Source: Arctopsyche grandis
Lineage: Eukaryota; Arthropoda; Insecta; Trichoptera; Hydropsychidae
NCBI RefSeq assembly: GCF_051622035.1
Contig: NC_135367.1
Span: forward strand, 29,342,001 to 29,406,000
Length of the DNA: 64,000 nt
Reading direction: 5' to 3'
A program made the translations under genes and the position numbers. The notes below the pieces were generated by a model. That model saw only the letters and a list, made by a program, of their open reading frames with translations, was not told where the DNA came from and made no database searches. Positions 30,255 through 41,362 of this stretch are shown one piece after another; positions within the stretch are counted from its first letter, which is position 1, and each line of letters starts with the position of its first letter.

Positions 30255-30892
30255 GTATGTATATTCTGCTCGTCTGAGTTTCATCAACGAAGTTTGTTGT
30301 AACGAGCTGAAAACTCGAATTATCTCACGTAACAATGGAAAACAATAACGCGATAAAGCCAAGTGGAGAATAATGGAACGTGCGGATGAAATTTGGGAAA
30401 TTCAATATTGAAAAGGTTTACCGAAGTAAATCATGAAAATTATTATACATAATTACTTTATAGAGCGTATTAAATATTTGTGTATTAAACACACTGTCGA
30501 CGCCTGAAAATTAAATATAAAATTGAAGAGGATTACTCACATACGTACATATGTAAGTATTTATACAATTTACTAATTGATTATTAATAAAATATAACAT
30601 CAAAGAAACGCCAGGTGTAAAATAAAGCGTAGTCAAAATGGATGACTGAACATTTTACTGCATTGGATCAATATCACGAAAAAGTCCGCAACTTAACGAA
30701 TTACATGTAGTACATGATAAATCATATAATATATGTACATATGTATATAATTACACTATGCAAAGAACCTAATATTTGCATGGATATTAAAAATCGAAAT
30801 TATATACGCACATACCTACATATGAATGTATATTGCGGTCAAAGCTTTGCGAAAACCGCCACTTTGTAAACCGCGCACCTCTTTCGACTTTC
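28330..30892. other. SNAP-25 5' intron, repeat-poor part
   Basis: AT-rich DNA with ATGT runs, including a (CATA)n run at about 30219-30260. No gene and no bounded element recognised. Confidence 0.5.
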
Positions 30893-31110
30893 ACACTGTT
30901 TCATAATATCTACTGGAAAAAACTCTTTCAGTTTCGGTCGAAGTCGAGATTATTTTACGATTTATTATTTCCCTTCGTGCAGTCTTGAAAATGTTATATG
31001 TTTTCAATATTTTTTTTAATCCAATTTCCGTTATACGAGATAAGAATTCCCGGGATACGGGACAACAAAAATTCCGCAAATTCCCGGGACGACCCGGGTC
31101 AGAAACCCTA
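30893..31110 (-). mobile_element. Truncated hAT fragment, same family as 11770-12350
   Basis: Reading on the minus strand from 31110, the TAGGGTTTCTGACCCGGG end, the CCCGGGAATT blocks and the transposase tail STETERVFSS match the element at 11770-12350. The copy stops abruptly near 30893, so one end is missing. Confidence 0.8.
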
Positions 31111-31705
31111 GTGCACATAATCCACTGGTGTACATATACGATAAAAGTAAAACAAGTAAGTAATAAATTGAAACGTGTGATCGGTTCAATGTTGGCACCT
31201 CACCCACACACATATGTATGTACATACATATGTTCATATGTAGGAACATATATATATACATACATATTGTATAATATATGTATGTATGTATGTACATACG
31301 TATTGTGCTTGCGTGTCGCTGAAAAATCATGTCTCAGATTGGACAAGGAAGAAAGCAAAAAACAAATAAAATAATTTAGTCAAATGACGGGTAGAGTATA
31401 TATGTACATATACTCATTTAAATTGCGCATTTAAATTTAACGAAAACGTATAGCGTTTACCGCGAATTACTTCATGCGAGTTATTCTATTCTACATACAT
31501 ATGTATGTAGCGTTGCTTTCTTTTATTTATTTCTTCTTTTATTTATTTATACTTCTTTTATTTATTTAACTTTCTTCTATTTATTTATATCTTCAATTTA
31601 TTTCGTTTGATGCCGCATCAAAACAATTTTTCGAAAGAATAGGGTTGCCACCATCTCGGCATTATTTTTTTTCACATTCTGAAAAGCCTGTGTCATCCTA
31701 CTTAA

Positions 31706-32269
31706 CCTTTTGAATGCTGACCAACGTCAATCGGCGTTTTGCCAACAAGTTTATGAGCCTGAAATACGCTAATAGGCGTTGTTTTTTGAGTATGTAAAAA
31801 ATAAACAAGAATACTACCCGCTAAGCCTTTCCAGTTAGTATTGTAAAGTAAAAATGCATTGAACATGGGTCGTGTCAACGTTTATAAAGACTGGTTTACA
31901 CCAGAATTTCTTAATTTATAACCGTAGCAGAATTTCTCGATGGAAATCCCTAGCTGCTGAGTATTTTAGATTTTGAGCATTACGTTTTAACAACAATGAA
32001 GAAGATGGAACTAGTTTTGGAAAAATACATTCATTAATAGAATTGTTTTGTTTATTTTATTTTTATATTGTTGCAATATATATTAGAGAGTCTAAACACA
32101 CTTTTCCAAAACTCGAAATCCTCGGCGGTAGTTATCTAGGATTTGTTTGTATTAGCCACAATTTTAATACCCGCTTTCTATTGGATATCTAAATAATTCT
32201 AGTTGGAAATGTTGGCAAAATTTTCAACGTGGTGGGCTTTCAAGAGAAAAGACGTCAGCGCTCAGAGGG
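31706..32269. mobile_element. piggyBac-type non-autonomous element
   Basis: The element is flanked by TTAA on both sides (31702-31705 and 32270-32273). Its ends are imperfect inverted repeats, CCTTTTGAATGCTGAC at left and GTCAGCGCTCAGAGGG at right. It is 564 bp with no intact transposase. The TTAA target and the CC/GG ends fit piggyBac. Confidence 0.75.
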
Positions 32270-32504
32270 TTAAACGGCGACCCCCGAGATGTGCATTCAA
32301 TCGTGTGGTTTATCTTCATTCAGATTGATTTATGAAAATCTGAAAGACATACATCAAGATAATAGATGACCTTCAAGGTGGAGTTTTCTCACAAATATCT
32401 AACAAAGAAAATGACGCACTAAATAAATTGGACAAAGCATGTTATCGTAAATAAAAAGGTTCGGATTCGTTTTTAAATTCGTTAGATACATATGTATGTA
32501 TGTA

Positions 32505-32930
32505 GGGTGGTAGGTAGCCCTGGAGTGGTGTGGTGTGGTGAAAAATTCAAACGGCTATGGGTGGCGGCGGTGAGCGAAAACAAAACTGTGACGTAGAGAG
32601 GGGTCGGGGGTGAGAGGGGTGAGGGGATGGGGGGGGCGCTCAGGGGCGGAGGCGCCTCGCTTGAAGCACGCGGAAGCGACAGGACGCGAGCCCGGAAAAT
32701 CAATACGAGCCGACGGAGGCGCGGCGGGGGGCGGGGGAGGGAAGGCACGGGGGCGTAGGCGGTGTAGGCGGTGTAGGGGGTGTAAGGGGTGTAAGGGGTG
32801 TAGGCGGCCCCCGGCCAATTGTCGCGGCCAAAAGCGCAAGAGCCGCCCCGCCCCGCCTTCTGTCCACAGCCACCAACATTACCAACCTACCCTATCTACC
32901 CTACCCTACCCTACCCTACCCTAGCCATGG
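32505..32930. other. Isolated GC-rich island with simple repeats
   Basis: About 425 bp of GC- and CpG-rich DNA in AT-rich surroundings. It includes a GGTGTAGGC-type array at about 32757-32804 and a CCCTA array at about 32888-32925. Several overlapping frames are open on both strands because of composition. It may be an alternative promoter or first exon of SNAP-25 or a regulatory island; no gene product is supported. Confidence 0.5.
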
Positions 32931-33049
32931 CTAACTTTACGAAAATTGTATTAGATGCGACGCGACTGTTACAACGAATCTACATACATAAAGGAAACAC
33001 TCCAAATATGTCATTGATACTCTACTAAGTAGTCTAGGAATATCACAAC

Positions 33050-33310
33050 TAGAGGCCGGAGCCACTTTGCGCCGTTCATTGTTAATTTTTATGGTGAACC
33101 CTTTTTTTGCTCTCTAGCTTTGTACTACAAAGCTAGAGAGCAAATGAACAATGAACGGAGCAAAGTGGCTCCGGTCTCTAATCACTAGAGGTAGGACTGG
33201 AAGCGCGCTTTTCCAGGAAACAGGGCAAGCTACAAAGCTAGAGAGCATAAAAAAAGGTTCATCATAAAAATGAACAATGAACTGCGCAAAGTTGGTCTGC
33301 TCTTTACTAA
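33050..33310. repeat. Fold-back repeat cluster
   Basis: The segment 33051-33180 is a hairpin with TAGAGGCCGGAGCCACTTTG at the left and its near-inverse ending CTCTA at the right. A second related unit beginning TAGAGGTAGGACTGG follows at about 33185-33310 and repeats the CTACAAAGCTAGAGAGCA block. It looks like one MITE nested in or fused to a relative. Confidence 0.65.
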
Positions 33311-33337
33311 TCAAAACAATCTACATACACTAGTATA

Positions 33338-33870
33338 GGGATGGCGAACCCAGGGCACGCGTACCCGAGGTGGCACGTTCGAGAATTTGGATGGCACGCG
33401 AACGATTTCCAAGTTCGAAATTTTTTTTTTAATTTTTAAGTTATAATCCGTGAATTATTAATTTGTAACATCATTAGCAACAATAACAAAAGGAATAAAT
33501 AATTGCAATGCAGTTGTAAAAGCACTCACTGGAAGAGAAATAGATCTTTTCAAAATGGTATCAGTAATGACTAGAGGTAGGATAGTCACAGTGCTATCCA
33601 TTGTTCGGCAAACCTTTAACAATGCATTAACAACCATTGAACAATACACGGCCCCCTCAGGCTCCGGTGACTAGTAATGACAGATGGTGCTCGCAGTATG
33701 ACTGGAGAGGAAAATGGATTTATCAATTTATTTACTGAACGTGTTGGACATGGACGTTCCGTTTTGGGCTTTCATTGCATTATACAAGTTTTTTTCTTTT
33801 GTTATTGTCTATTTGGCAATGGTTTAGCTGTGACATATGTACATATGTATGTCGAATCGAAACGAGTATT
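33338..33870 (+). mobile_element. hAT transposase fragment (ZBED/SCAND3-like)
   Basis: A terminus-like GGGATGGCGAACCC starts the segment. Downstream the plus strand encodes TDGARSMTGEENGFINLF and GFHCII, a block typical of the hAT transposases related to SCAND3 and GTF2IRD2. A 103-bp MITE interrupts it at 33572-33674. Removing the MITE and one duplication restores the continuous reading MVSVMTDGARSMTG, which dates the MITE as younger. Confidence 0.7.
33572..33674 (-). mobile_element. Short MITE with 7-bp target duplication, copy 1
   Basis: The element runs from TAGAGGTAGGATAGTCACAG to CTCCGGTGACTAG and is flanked by a perfect 7-bp repeat TAATGAC (33565-33571 and 33675-33681). It lies inside a hAT transposase relic. 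Copies 2 and 3 are at 35307-35440 and 36520-36622, in the opposite orientation. Confidence 0.85.
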
Positions 33871-33874
33871 ATAG

Positions 33875-34815
33875 TACGGCGAGCGTTATCTCAGACAGAC
33901 AGACAGAATAACGATAGATTGAAACTTTTTTACTGGAAACCGATACCGAACTGTAGTTTTAGCCTTTTTGGATCGGAAGTACATACCCATAATATGTAGT
34001 TAATTACCTATGTATTTAGGTGTTCATTACTAATATTTCGGGAAGTGGGTGATTGTAGATAAAATCTGTTTCAGGTAAACACTAATCTAAAAATAAAGAA
34101 TTAACGAAAGCCTTTAAAATTGACGCGGTTTCGATACGTAACAGGAAGCGATTAAATCTGATACGAATTTTCAACACTCAGTTGAGGCAGACATAGAGAG
34201 AGAGAGAGAGAGAAGGGGGGGGGGGATTCATTTTCAGTCGACCCTGGAAAATTGTATGGCCGAGCTTTTGCCGACTTGTCAGTGCCAACTTTGGATTAGA
34301 CTTCTCCCTCCCTCAATTATGGTACTAGAGAAATTATTTTTTAATATGCTATGGATATCCACCATTAGGTTGCATCTATCGTTTTATTTTTTTGATTAGT
34401 TATTTTTTATAGGAGCTAGGAGCCGCCAAACATCAATAAAATCGCCTCTTTTTTTACACCCAGCGTGGTTATTTAACGGTCGATTTAAAAAAAAATACGC
34501 ACATAGTTGCACAGAAAATACCTTTCTCATACCGATGATGATTTTTTTTTTTTAAATTGGACTAGTTTCGGAGAAAATAGGATAATACGAAACCTCGATT
34601 TTGTCAATTTAAAATACGTTTTATCTGGTCGAAACGCAACTGTCGCATTCACTCAATATGTATCATTCACTCAATATATATATCGAAGAAAGGAACGGCA
34701 ACAAAATTAAGTTTTCGGGTGTACAGCCCTCTTAATAGTGACGAGCTTCTACCGTTTGCCGTGCGATATGACAATACGTATGTATAATACATATATGTAC
34801 ATATGTATGTATATG
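33875..34815. other. Non-coding intron DNA
   Basis: Holds a (CAGA)n run near 33893-33907 and a (GA)n run with a G tract at about 34194-34226. No gene or bounded element seen. Confidence 0.5.
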
Positions 34816-35057
34816 CAGGCGCGGCTCGTGCATAGGAACTGCGGCGCTGCAGCACCCCCAGAAAAATTACAAAAAAATCGCATTTACAACTTGTATTTAG
34901 ATATATTTGACATACTCATTAATAATGATTATGTCAAATATCTAATCATTCTTATTTAAATTATATTCACAAGTTGTAAATGTATACAAATGTGATTTTT
35001 TTGTATTTTTTCTGGGGGTGCTGCAGCGCCGCAGTTCCTATGCACGAGCCGCGCCTG
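34816..35057. mobile_element. Long-hairpin MITE, copy 1
   Basis: Ends CAGGCGCGGCTCGTGCATAG and its inverse; the terminal inverted repeats are about 50 bp and nearly perfect, followed by looser pairing over most of the element. A second copy lies at 48567-48813. The CAG...CTG ends and 8-bp-like flanks (TGTATATG against TAGTATATG) fit hAT. Confidence 0.88.
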
Positions 35058-35117
35058 TAGTATATGTAACATGAAGCTGTGAAAAAATGATAACAATAAG
35101 TATCCTCGGTGCAACGA

Positions 35118-35158
35118 AATTCGTGTGCATTCAATTAGATTCTTAATGCACACGAATT
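35118..35158. repeat. 14-bp perfect stem-loop
   Basis: AATTCGTGTGCATT at 35118-35131 pairs with AATGCACACGAATT at 35145-35158 across a 13-base loop. No surrounding element explains it. Confidence 0.75.
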
Positions 35159-35223
35159 GCACTTTTTAAGTTCTGGATCCGGATTCCTGTTTCAGTTTCA
35201 GAATAAAAAAAAAACAAATGCAT

Positions 35224-35300
35224 GTTTACTATTTGATTAGCCATGTTTAAGCGGTTTATATTAAAAAATACCGAGCGAAGCCGGGTAAAAACCACTTGTA
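35224..35300 (-). repeat. Dispersed repeat end, copy 1
   Basis: The segment containing TTTAAGCGGTTTATATT and ATACCGAGCGAAGCCGGGT is the inverse of 37484-37560. Such GAGCGAAGCCGGGT ends are typical of widespread arthropod repeats. Family unknown. Confidence 0.6.
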
Positions 35301-35306
35301 TTATAT

Positions 35307-35440
35307 GTAGTCACCGGAGCCTGAGGGGGCCGTGTATTGTTCAAAGGTTGTAATTGCATTGTTAAAGGTTTGCCGAACCTTTTTTACAAAGGATTTACAA
35401 CAATGGAACAATGGATAGCACTGTGACTATCCTACCTCTA
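35307..35440 (+). mobile_element. Short MITE with 7-bp target duplication, copy 2
   Basis: 134 bp, from GTAGTCACCGGAGCC to CCTACCTCTA, flanked by a perfect ATTATAT (35300-35306 and 35441-35447). It has an extra block near 35378-35410 compared with the 103-bp copies, made of a partial internal duplication. Confidence 0.85.
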
Positions 35441-35753
35441 ATTATATGTATGTATGTACATATGTAAGTTTGAGGTGGGTCATGTCCGTGAGCGTGTGAG
35501 TTTGCCTCAATACATGTGATACATATACATATCAAGATTATCTGAAATCGTAATAAGTGGTTAAAATTAATTAAAAGTATTTTGGCAAGATAATCAATGC
35601 CAACAGGTACAAAAAATGAAAGTATTATAGATAGAACGCTAAAAACTTTTATATGTGCGCGTGCATATTAGTGTAGCGAAAGGATCACTTTCACCTGTCA
35701 GTTGTCACCCTTGGCTAGGTGACACTGCACCTAACGAGAACCTTCATTTAAAC

Positions 35754-36497
35754 CAGAGGTTCCCAAAGTGGTTCGTAGGGACCCCCGGGGGTCCGTGAGG
35801 ACTGCCAGGGGGTCCCTGACAGGAAGAAAAAAAATGGGGGTCCACGAGATGTAAATGGGGGTCCACGGACCGGAATCAATGGAATCAAATTTAATCAAAA
35901 TAATGCGGGTTTAAATAAACAGTACAAGAAGAATTGATTGGACTAAGCACAAACAGTTTAGAAAGGGTTACCAGCAGTTCTGGCTGCAGAAAGATATCCC
36001 TGTTGCTTATCCTGTATTGTGGGCTATCGCAAGAAAGTTTTTGATAGCATTTCCTTCTTCGTATGTACCTCGTGGAAAGAGGTTTTAGTGCAGTTACCAA
36101 TTTTCTTACGAAAAAAAGAAATCGGTTGCAAATCACTGAACGTGGAGATTTATGTACAACTGTACCTTAAGAATTTGAACCCAAATATTGACCAATTGAT
36201 ATCGGAGCATCAGGTTCATCCCTCTCATTAACAGAATTTATTATTTTATGTAAGAATTCTATTGTGTTTTGATTTGTTCATTATCATTAAAAAAAAATTC
36301 AATAAAGATAAGAATAAAAAATATACATATTTTTTTTACAATTGTCCACTATACAAAAAAAACCTATCACAGTGTGTTCATATTTGTATTTAAAAATATT
36401 ATAAAATTTCACTATTAGGCATCCTGGGGGAGGGGGTCTACGAAGGATAAAATACTGGGCTAGGGGTCCACGGGGAAAATAATTTTGGGAACCTATG
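35754..36497 (+). mobile_element. Internally deleted hAT with transposase tail
   Basis: Left end CAGAGGTTCCCAAAGTGG, right end TTTTGGGAACCTATG, flanks ATTTAAAC/TTTTAAAC (7 of 8 match). The interior encodes a recognisable hAT C-terminus: YLVERGFSAVTNFLTKKRNR and later NIDQLISEHQVHPSH before a stop at about 36230. These segments are in different frames, so the gene is broken. The closest named relatives are SCAND3/ZBED5-type hAT proteins. Confidence 0.82.
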
Positions 36498-36519
36498 TTT
36501 TAAACCATAATAGCGATTA

Positions 36520-36622
36520 CTAGTCACCGGAGCCTGAGGGGGCCGTGTATTTTTCAAAGGTTGTAAATGCATTGTTAAAGGTTTGCCGAACAATGGATAG
36601 CACTGTGACTTTCCTACCTCTA
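36520..36622 (+). mobile_element. Short MITE with 7-bp target duplication, copy 3
   Basis: 103 bp from CTAGTCACCGGAGCC to CCTACCTCTA with a perfect GCGATTA on each side (36513-36519 and 36623-36629). It lies 22 bp beyond the hAT relic 35754-36497. Confidence 0.87.
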
Positions 36623-36659
36623 GCGATTATTTATTACTATAAATAATACATAATACATA

Positions 36660-36768
<109 letters not shown>

Positions 36769-37229
36769 ATATATAAGCGGAAGTGGTACCTACGTACACG
36801 TGTACATTTGTGTGTATTTATATACATACAACCCGGGTAGAATATTCGATATCCTGAAAAGCGAGTGTGTACGCGTACTGTAGGCGTTCGCGTGCACAAA
36901 TAAAAACACGTGCATGTACTTATGTACGTAAAATACGGGTCACGGATTCAGGTTACATTTTTTTAAGCAATTCCAGCAACAGTTATCCATGCACCTACAT
37001 AATATGTCTAATACTGTACATATGTACATACATATGTATGGTAGTTGGCAACTGCTGGAAAAGTTCCCAACGCACTTTCAATTGTCTAGTGTCCGCGCGG
37101 GTCGGTCAATTCGTTGAAAACAAAAATATACATACATACATACATATGTACATGTATGTAGGAGGCTAATTTAGAATCGCTTTTAATGCAACATATCGTG
37201 CCTTTATATAATACATATGTACATATAAT

Positions 37230-37480
37230 CAGTGCCAGCCTTAAACCCAATGGCGCCCTCGGGCATTTTTTTCTAAACATGCATTACCATCCTCCTTTTT
37301 TCGGGCTTGGGACCTTGCTACACTTTCAGCCAGTGTTTCAGCCAGCAAAACCATAGCAACCCAAATGTTTGGATATAATTCTTGTAATTTATGCTGTTTT
37401 ATAAAATCTAATACCATAAGTGGATTCATTTTACCTTGAACTTTATTTGAAAAAAGGCTTTTAAATTGATAAGTTTATTG
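37230..37480 (-). mobile_element. hAT (ZMYM/TTF-type) transposase fragment
   Basis: The terminus CAGTGCCAGCCTTAAACC at 37230 is followed on the minus strand by MVLDFIKQHKLQELYPNIWV, the start of a hAT dimerisation domain of the TTF/ZMYM-type family. The conserved signature after it is replaced by a frame-degenerate stretch. A homologous fragment is at 40660-40900. Confidence 0.65.
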
Positions 37481-37483
37481 CTA

Positions 37484-37560
37484 ACTAGCTGTATAACCCG
37501 GCTTCGCTCGGTATTTGTAATATAAACCGCTTAAACATGACTAATCTAATAGTAAACATT
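37484..37560 (+). repeat. Dispersed repeat end, copy 2
   Basis: ACTAGCTGTATAACCCGGCT and following bases match the inverse of 35224-35300. It abuts the ZMYM-type hAT fragment and precedes a 40-bp minisatellite. Confidence 0.6.
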
Positions 37561-37610
37561 TTATTAAAAAAATATATTAAAAGAAAATGTTTTTTGTTTA
37601 TTTTTCCTTT

Positions 37611-37805
37611 TAGGGCTTCGCCCTCGGCACCCCCTGTGCCTTTTTCCGTCTAGGGAATCGCCCTCGGTGCCGTCCTGAGCCTTTACCTTCTAGGGCTTTG
37701 CCCTCGGCGCCGTCCTGAGCCTTTGCCTTCTAGGGCTTCGCCCTCGGCGCTCCCTGAGTCTTTGTCTTCTAGGGCTTCGCCCTCGGCGCTCCCTGAGCCT
37801 TTACC
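37611..37805 (+). repeat. 40-bp minisatellite, five copies
   Basis: Units starting with TAGGGCTTCGCCCTCGG begin at 37611, 37651, 37691, 37731 and 37770. Each unit contains the palindrome GGGCTTCGCCC or a close variant and a GAGCCTTTGCC-like tail. It is GC-rich within AT-rich DNA. Confidence 0.9.
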
Positions 37806-38717
37806 CTTTCAAAAAATTAATCGAATCGGCGCCTATGAATCGAAAAAAAAAAAAATCGAATCATTTGTTCGATGACGGCTGCGCCCTCTTCGGGCCCCAT
37901 GGGGCTGTGCCCCCTGTGGTTTGCAATGTTACAGAAGATTTTACAGCGTCGTATAGCACAAGAATTCAAGGGGCAGATATTCCGTATTCGAGATTTATGT
38001 GGCAAAAATTGTCGTGTGCGAAATGGTCTATATGTACATATTGCTTTCAAACGCCTATGAATATATACAAACTATTATTGTATACGATATATAATATAAT
38101 AAGTAGCTGCACACTCATTTCAGATAAAATATAAATTATATTTCCTCGGTTTCGCTAATTCGATATTGATTTTCGCTTGCCGTTCGAATAAATTGGACCG
38201 TCAAATATTGCCAGATATCGAATATTGTTTTATAGATATTATATGTATGTACATACCTAACCTAAATATTATACATATCTATGTATGATTCGAGTTAAAT
38301 ATGAATGACGCCGTTCAATTTCTTGCCTTTACTGAAAATTTTTTTTAATTTTTACTTACCCGCATGTTGTATTTGTCTACTAATGTATATGTATGCATAA
38401 ATACATTCATATGTATGTACATCAGTACATATTAGGGCACAGATTCGTACTGTCCCTCACAGAGGTGTCTCTTTGCTCCTCGTTGATTGTACATATATGT
38501 ACGTATGTATACAATCCTTGTACGAATCCAGTCGTATTCAATTTTAATTCATTGGAAGTAAAAAAAATCAAAATGTAAGTCGGCGAGGATGCTGAACCGA
38601 TAATTTTAATTCGTCTGCTTCGTTTGCGTTTTTCCACGATACAACATCAGATTTTAAATTGAACATATCAGATTTCCGGTTGAATAAAATTTTACGGTTA
38701 CAAATGTACATATGTAT
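37806..38717. other. Non-coding intron DNA
   Basis: Contains a short GC-rich patch at 37870-37920 (GGGCCCCATGGGGC) adjoining the minisatellite, then AT-rich DNA with ATGT runs. No gene supported. Confidence 0.45.
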
Positions 38718-40303
38718 TAGTGCTACCAATCCCGGAAGGTTACTTCAGCACCGGGATTGCGGTGCTGGGAATTTCCGATCCCGGGATTTCAAATGTATAA
38801 GAAAAAAAGTTCAATTGCATGTTTTCATATTTCAAAAACGAAGTTTCACGCAAAAAATACTCCCATATTGGCGTACTAATTTTGAGAGTTTGGCTACATT
38901 CTTTAATTTTTCGGTTCGCATCTATAAATTTCTAAAATTAAAAAAAACGTCTATTTATTAAATCTCTATTTTTTAATAGAAAAAAAATTTTTTAATATAA
39001 ATTTAATTTACTTATATAGTTTATATCTTATCCAATCATTCATTCTAGTTTTTAATTAAAAAACTATTTATTACATCCGGAAATGTAATTAAACAAAGTA
39101 AAAAACATCGCTTAAATTCATTGATTCGTTTTTTACAAATAGTTTGTACCGTCTAATAAATAATTATTCATCGAAACAATCCACCTAATATAAAAAAAAA
39201 ACTCCAATTACATTTACTTTATGTAAAAAATTCGGATGTGACCAATCTACGACTTTATATATGTATTTGAGGAATATAAAAAGGATAAAAAACAAAATTC
39301 GATAATCGAACATATGTATGTATGTTCGAGTATACACGTTCACACATACCGGCTATGAGCATTTTCAATACAAATTGAACACAGATGTAGGAAAACTTAC
39401 ACAAGACTAAAGTTCTACTTCCGGCTTACGAATTCCGTCCAAAACCTTATCAACTCTATATACATAACTTGGTAAAATTTCAGTTCAATAAATTAAAGCA
39501 TTTATTAGAAAAACATAAAAAACCTTGATTCTCTAAATTAAAAGTACTACTTTCGGTTTAGGAAAAAATATTGGGGTATAATATTAATTATTTCTATTAC
39601 AAGTAAGAAATTTCAGTCCGATTTGATGAGTGGTTTAAGAGATAATTTAATTCAAAAACTTAAAAAGAAAGAGGACACCTATAAGGGGAGGTTACATTTC
39701 CGGTCAACTTAAAATTTGAAAAAAAATTACGGTATATCGATAAAAATTTCAGTAACCTATACTAAGTTTCAGTTGGATAGGACGAACAGTGTTCAAAAAA
39801 TTCCCAAAATACACTGACACACAATAAACATACAGACACTCACATAGAAACACAACACAAAACACAGTTCGATGAGATGAACGGTATTCGAAAAATCCCC
39901 AAAATTCATAGACACACACACACATTTTTTTCTAGATCACGAAAACGCGATCAGTGGTCGATTCTGAGTTCGAATCAGTTAAAATATGCTTCAAATATCA
40001 TTGCGGTTGAGCACAATATTTGCGACACAATACAGGCCGTTCATACCATTTCGTGGAAACGGCAAGCCGGCGTCGAAACGGGTGGAAGAAACGGATGGCA
40101 AACAAATGGACTATGACTGTCATTGCTCATCCCACTATTGTTCATTATATAATGTTGTTTTATGTTTTTTTCCATATTATTTTTGTAAAAATAATATTTT
40201 TAAATAAATTTCTGTCAGCACCGTAATCCCGGTATTCAGATTAGTTTCAGCACCGGGATTCACGGTACCAGAAAACACCGGGATTCCGGGATTGGAATCC
40301 TTA
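38718..40303. mobile_element. Probable hAT-like element with CCAATCCCGG ends
   Basis: The left end TAGTGCTACCAATCCCGG and the right end CCGGGATTGGAATCCTTA are inverted, with repeated CACCGGGATT blocks inside both ends. The 8-bp flanks ATATGTAT/GTATGTAT match at 7 of 8, but that motif is common here. It carries no convincing transposase. A non-coding repeat at about 39470-39975 has a reversed relative at 48255-49010. Confidence 0.5.
39470..39975 (+). repeat. Non-coding dispersed repeat, plus-strand copy
   Basis: It contains paired blocks of the form GATGAACGGTATTCGAAAAA, TCCCCAAAATTCATAGACAC, followed by a (CA)n run and TTCGAATCAG. The same blocks occur inverted at 48255-48560 and 48836-49010. 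The blocks are themselves duplicated within the copy. Confidence 0.65.
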
Positions 40304-40659
40304 GTATGTATATTATATTAAATATGTACAAAGATACAAGTTCTTCTCACCGAAATGCAAACTGCGAGAAGCGTTCGGAAAATTCGATTTTTTACAAGGC
40401 TCTTTTTAATCATGAAAATGAATATTGCTATATAGTTTTTTAGGACAAATGTAACACGCCATCACTCGTAAGAAATTTTCCCTCACTGTGTGAATAACTA
40501 TTATACCTACCCATACATTATCTGCACACTCCCACGCATACGCCCAAGGCTGGCGCACTTCGCTTGTCTCGGAGGCTTTTTCGTGTCAAAATATACGGGC
40601 CAGGGTTTTTTTTAACCATCTCTAGCACAATTGTTCCGATTAAAAGGTTTTAGCATTGA

Positions 40660-41362
40660 TAGATGACAAAATTGAAATCCTCCTTTTTCCGGGCTTGGGA
40701 ACTTGCTACAGTTTCATGCAGTATCAGCAAAACCATAGCAACCCAAATGTTTAGATATATGTACATATGTATGTATGGAATTCTAGTAAATCATGCTGTT
40801 TTATAAAATTTAATACAAGGAGTGGATTTATTTTACCTTGAACTTTATTTGAAAGAAAGGCTTTTAAATTGATAAGTTCATTGCTAATCATTTCAGATTT
40901 TTAATTGACGGTGAGCTAAATTTGAAGATAGGCTCTTTCCAGTAGATTGTTTACAAAATACAAAAAACCTTACATCTTTGAATATTCAAACAACTGTTCG
41001 AATTTAAAGTGATTTTTTTAGGAATATAATTGCACGTAATCAGTTAGAAAATAGTGTAAACAATCTTTAGAGAATATCGAAAAAAGGTTGCGATGTTACA
41101 GAAGACTTATTAGCGCAAGATTTAAATTCTGCCTGCCACAGGGAAACGTTAATTATAATACAAAAGGGAATGCGCCTTCGCTCAATGAATAGAGTACAAA
41201 TGTTTGAGTTTAGAAAGTAGAGGCGCCGTTGGCGCTCTAATCTAAAATTTTGTAAGACCTTTGGCGCTCTAATTTTAAATTTTATAGCGCCTTTGGCGCA
41301 TTGAGCGGAGCCTTTGGGACCCGCCCGACCCAGACCCCCCCCCCCCCCTAAAACCGGCACTG
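40660..41362 (-). mobile_element. hAT (ZMYM/TTF-type) relic with CAGTGCCGG end
   Basis: Reading on the minus strand from 41362, the terminus CAGTGCCGGTTTTAG is followed by a G tract, repeated GGCGCTATAAAATTT-type blocks and, near 40690-40860, the same transposase fragment as at 37260-37450. The two copies differ in many bases, so both are old. Confidence 0.6.

Noticed and set aside
32482-33028. Several long overlapping frames on both strands in the GC island
   Set aside because: They arise from GC-rich low-complexity DNA with few stops and have no domain or consistent frame.
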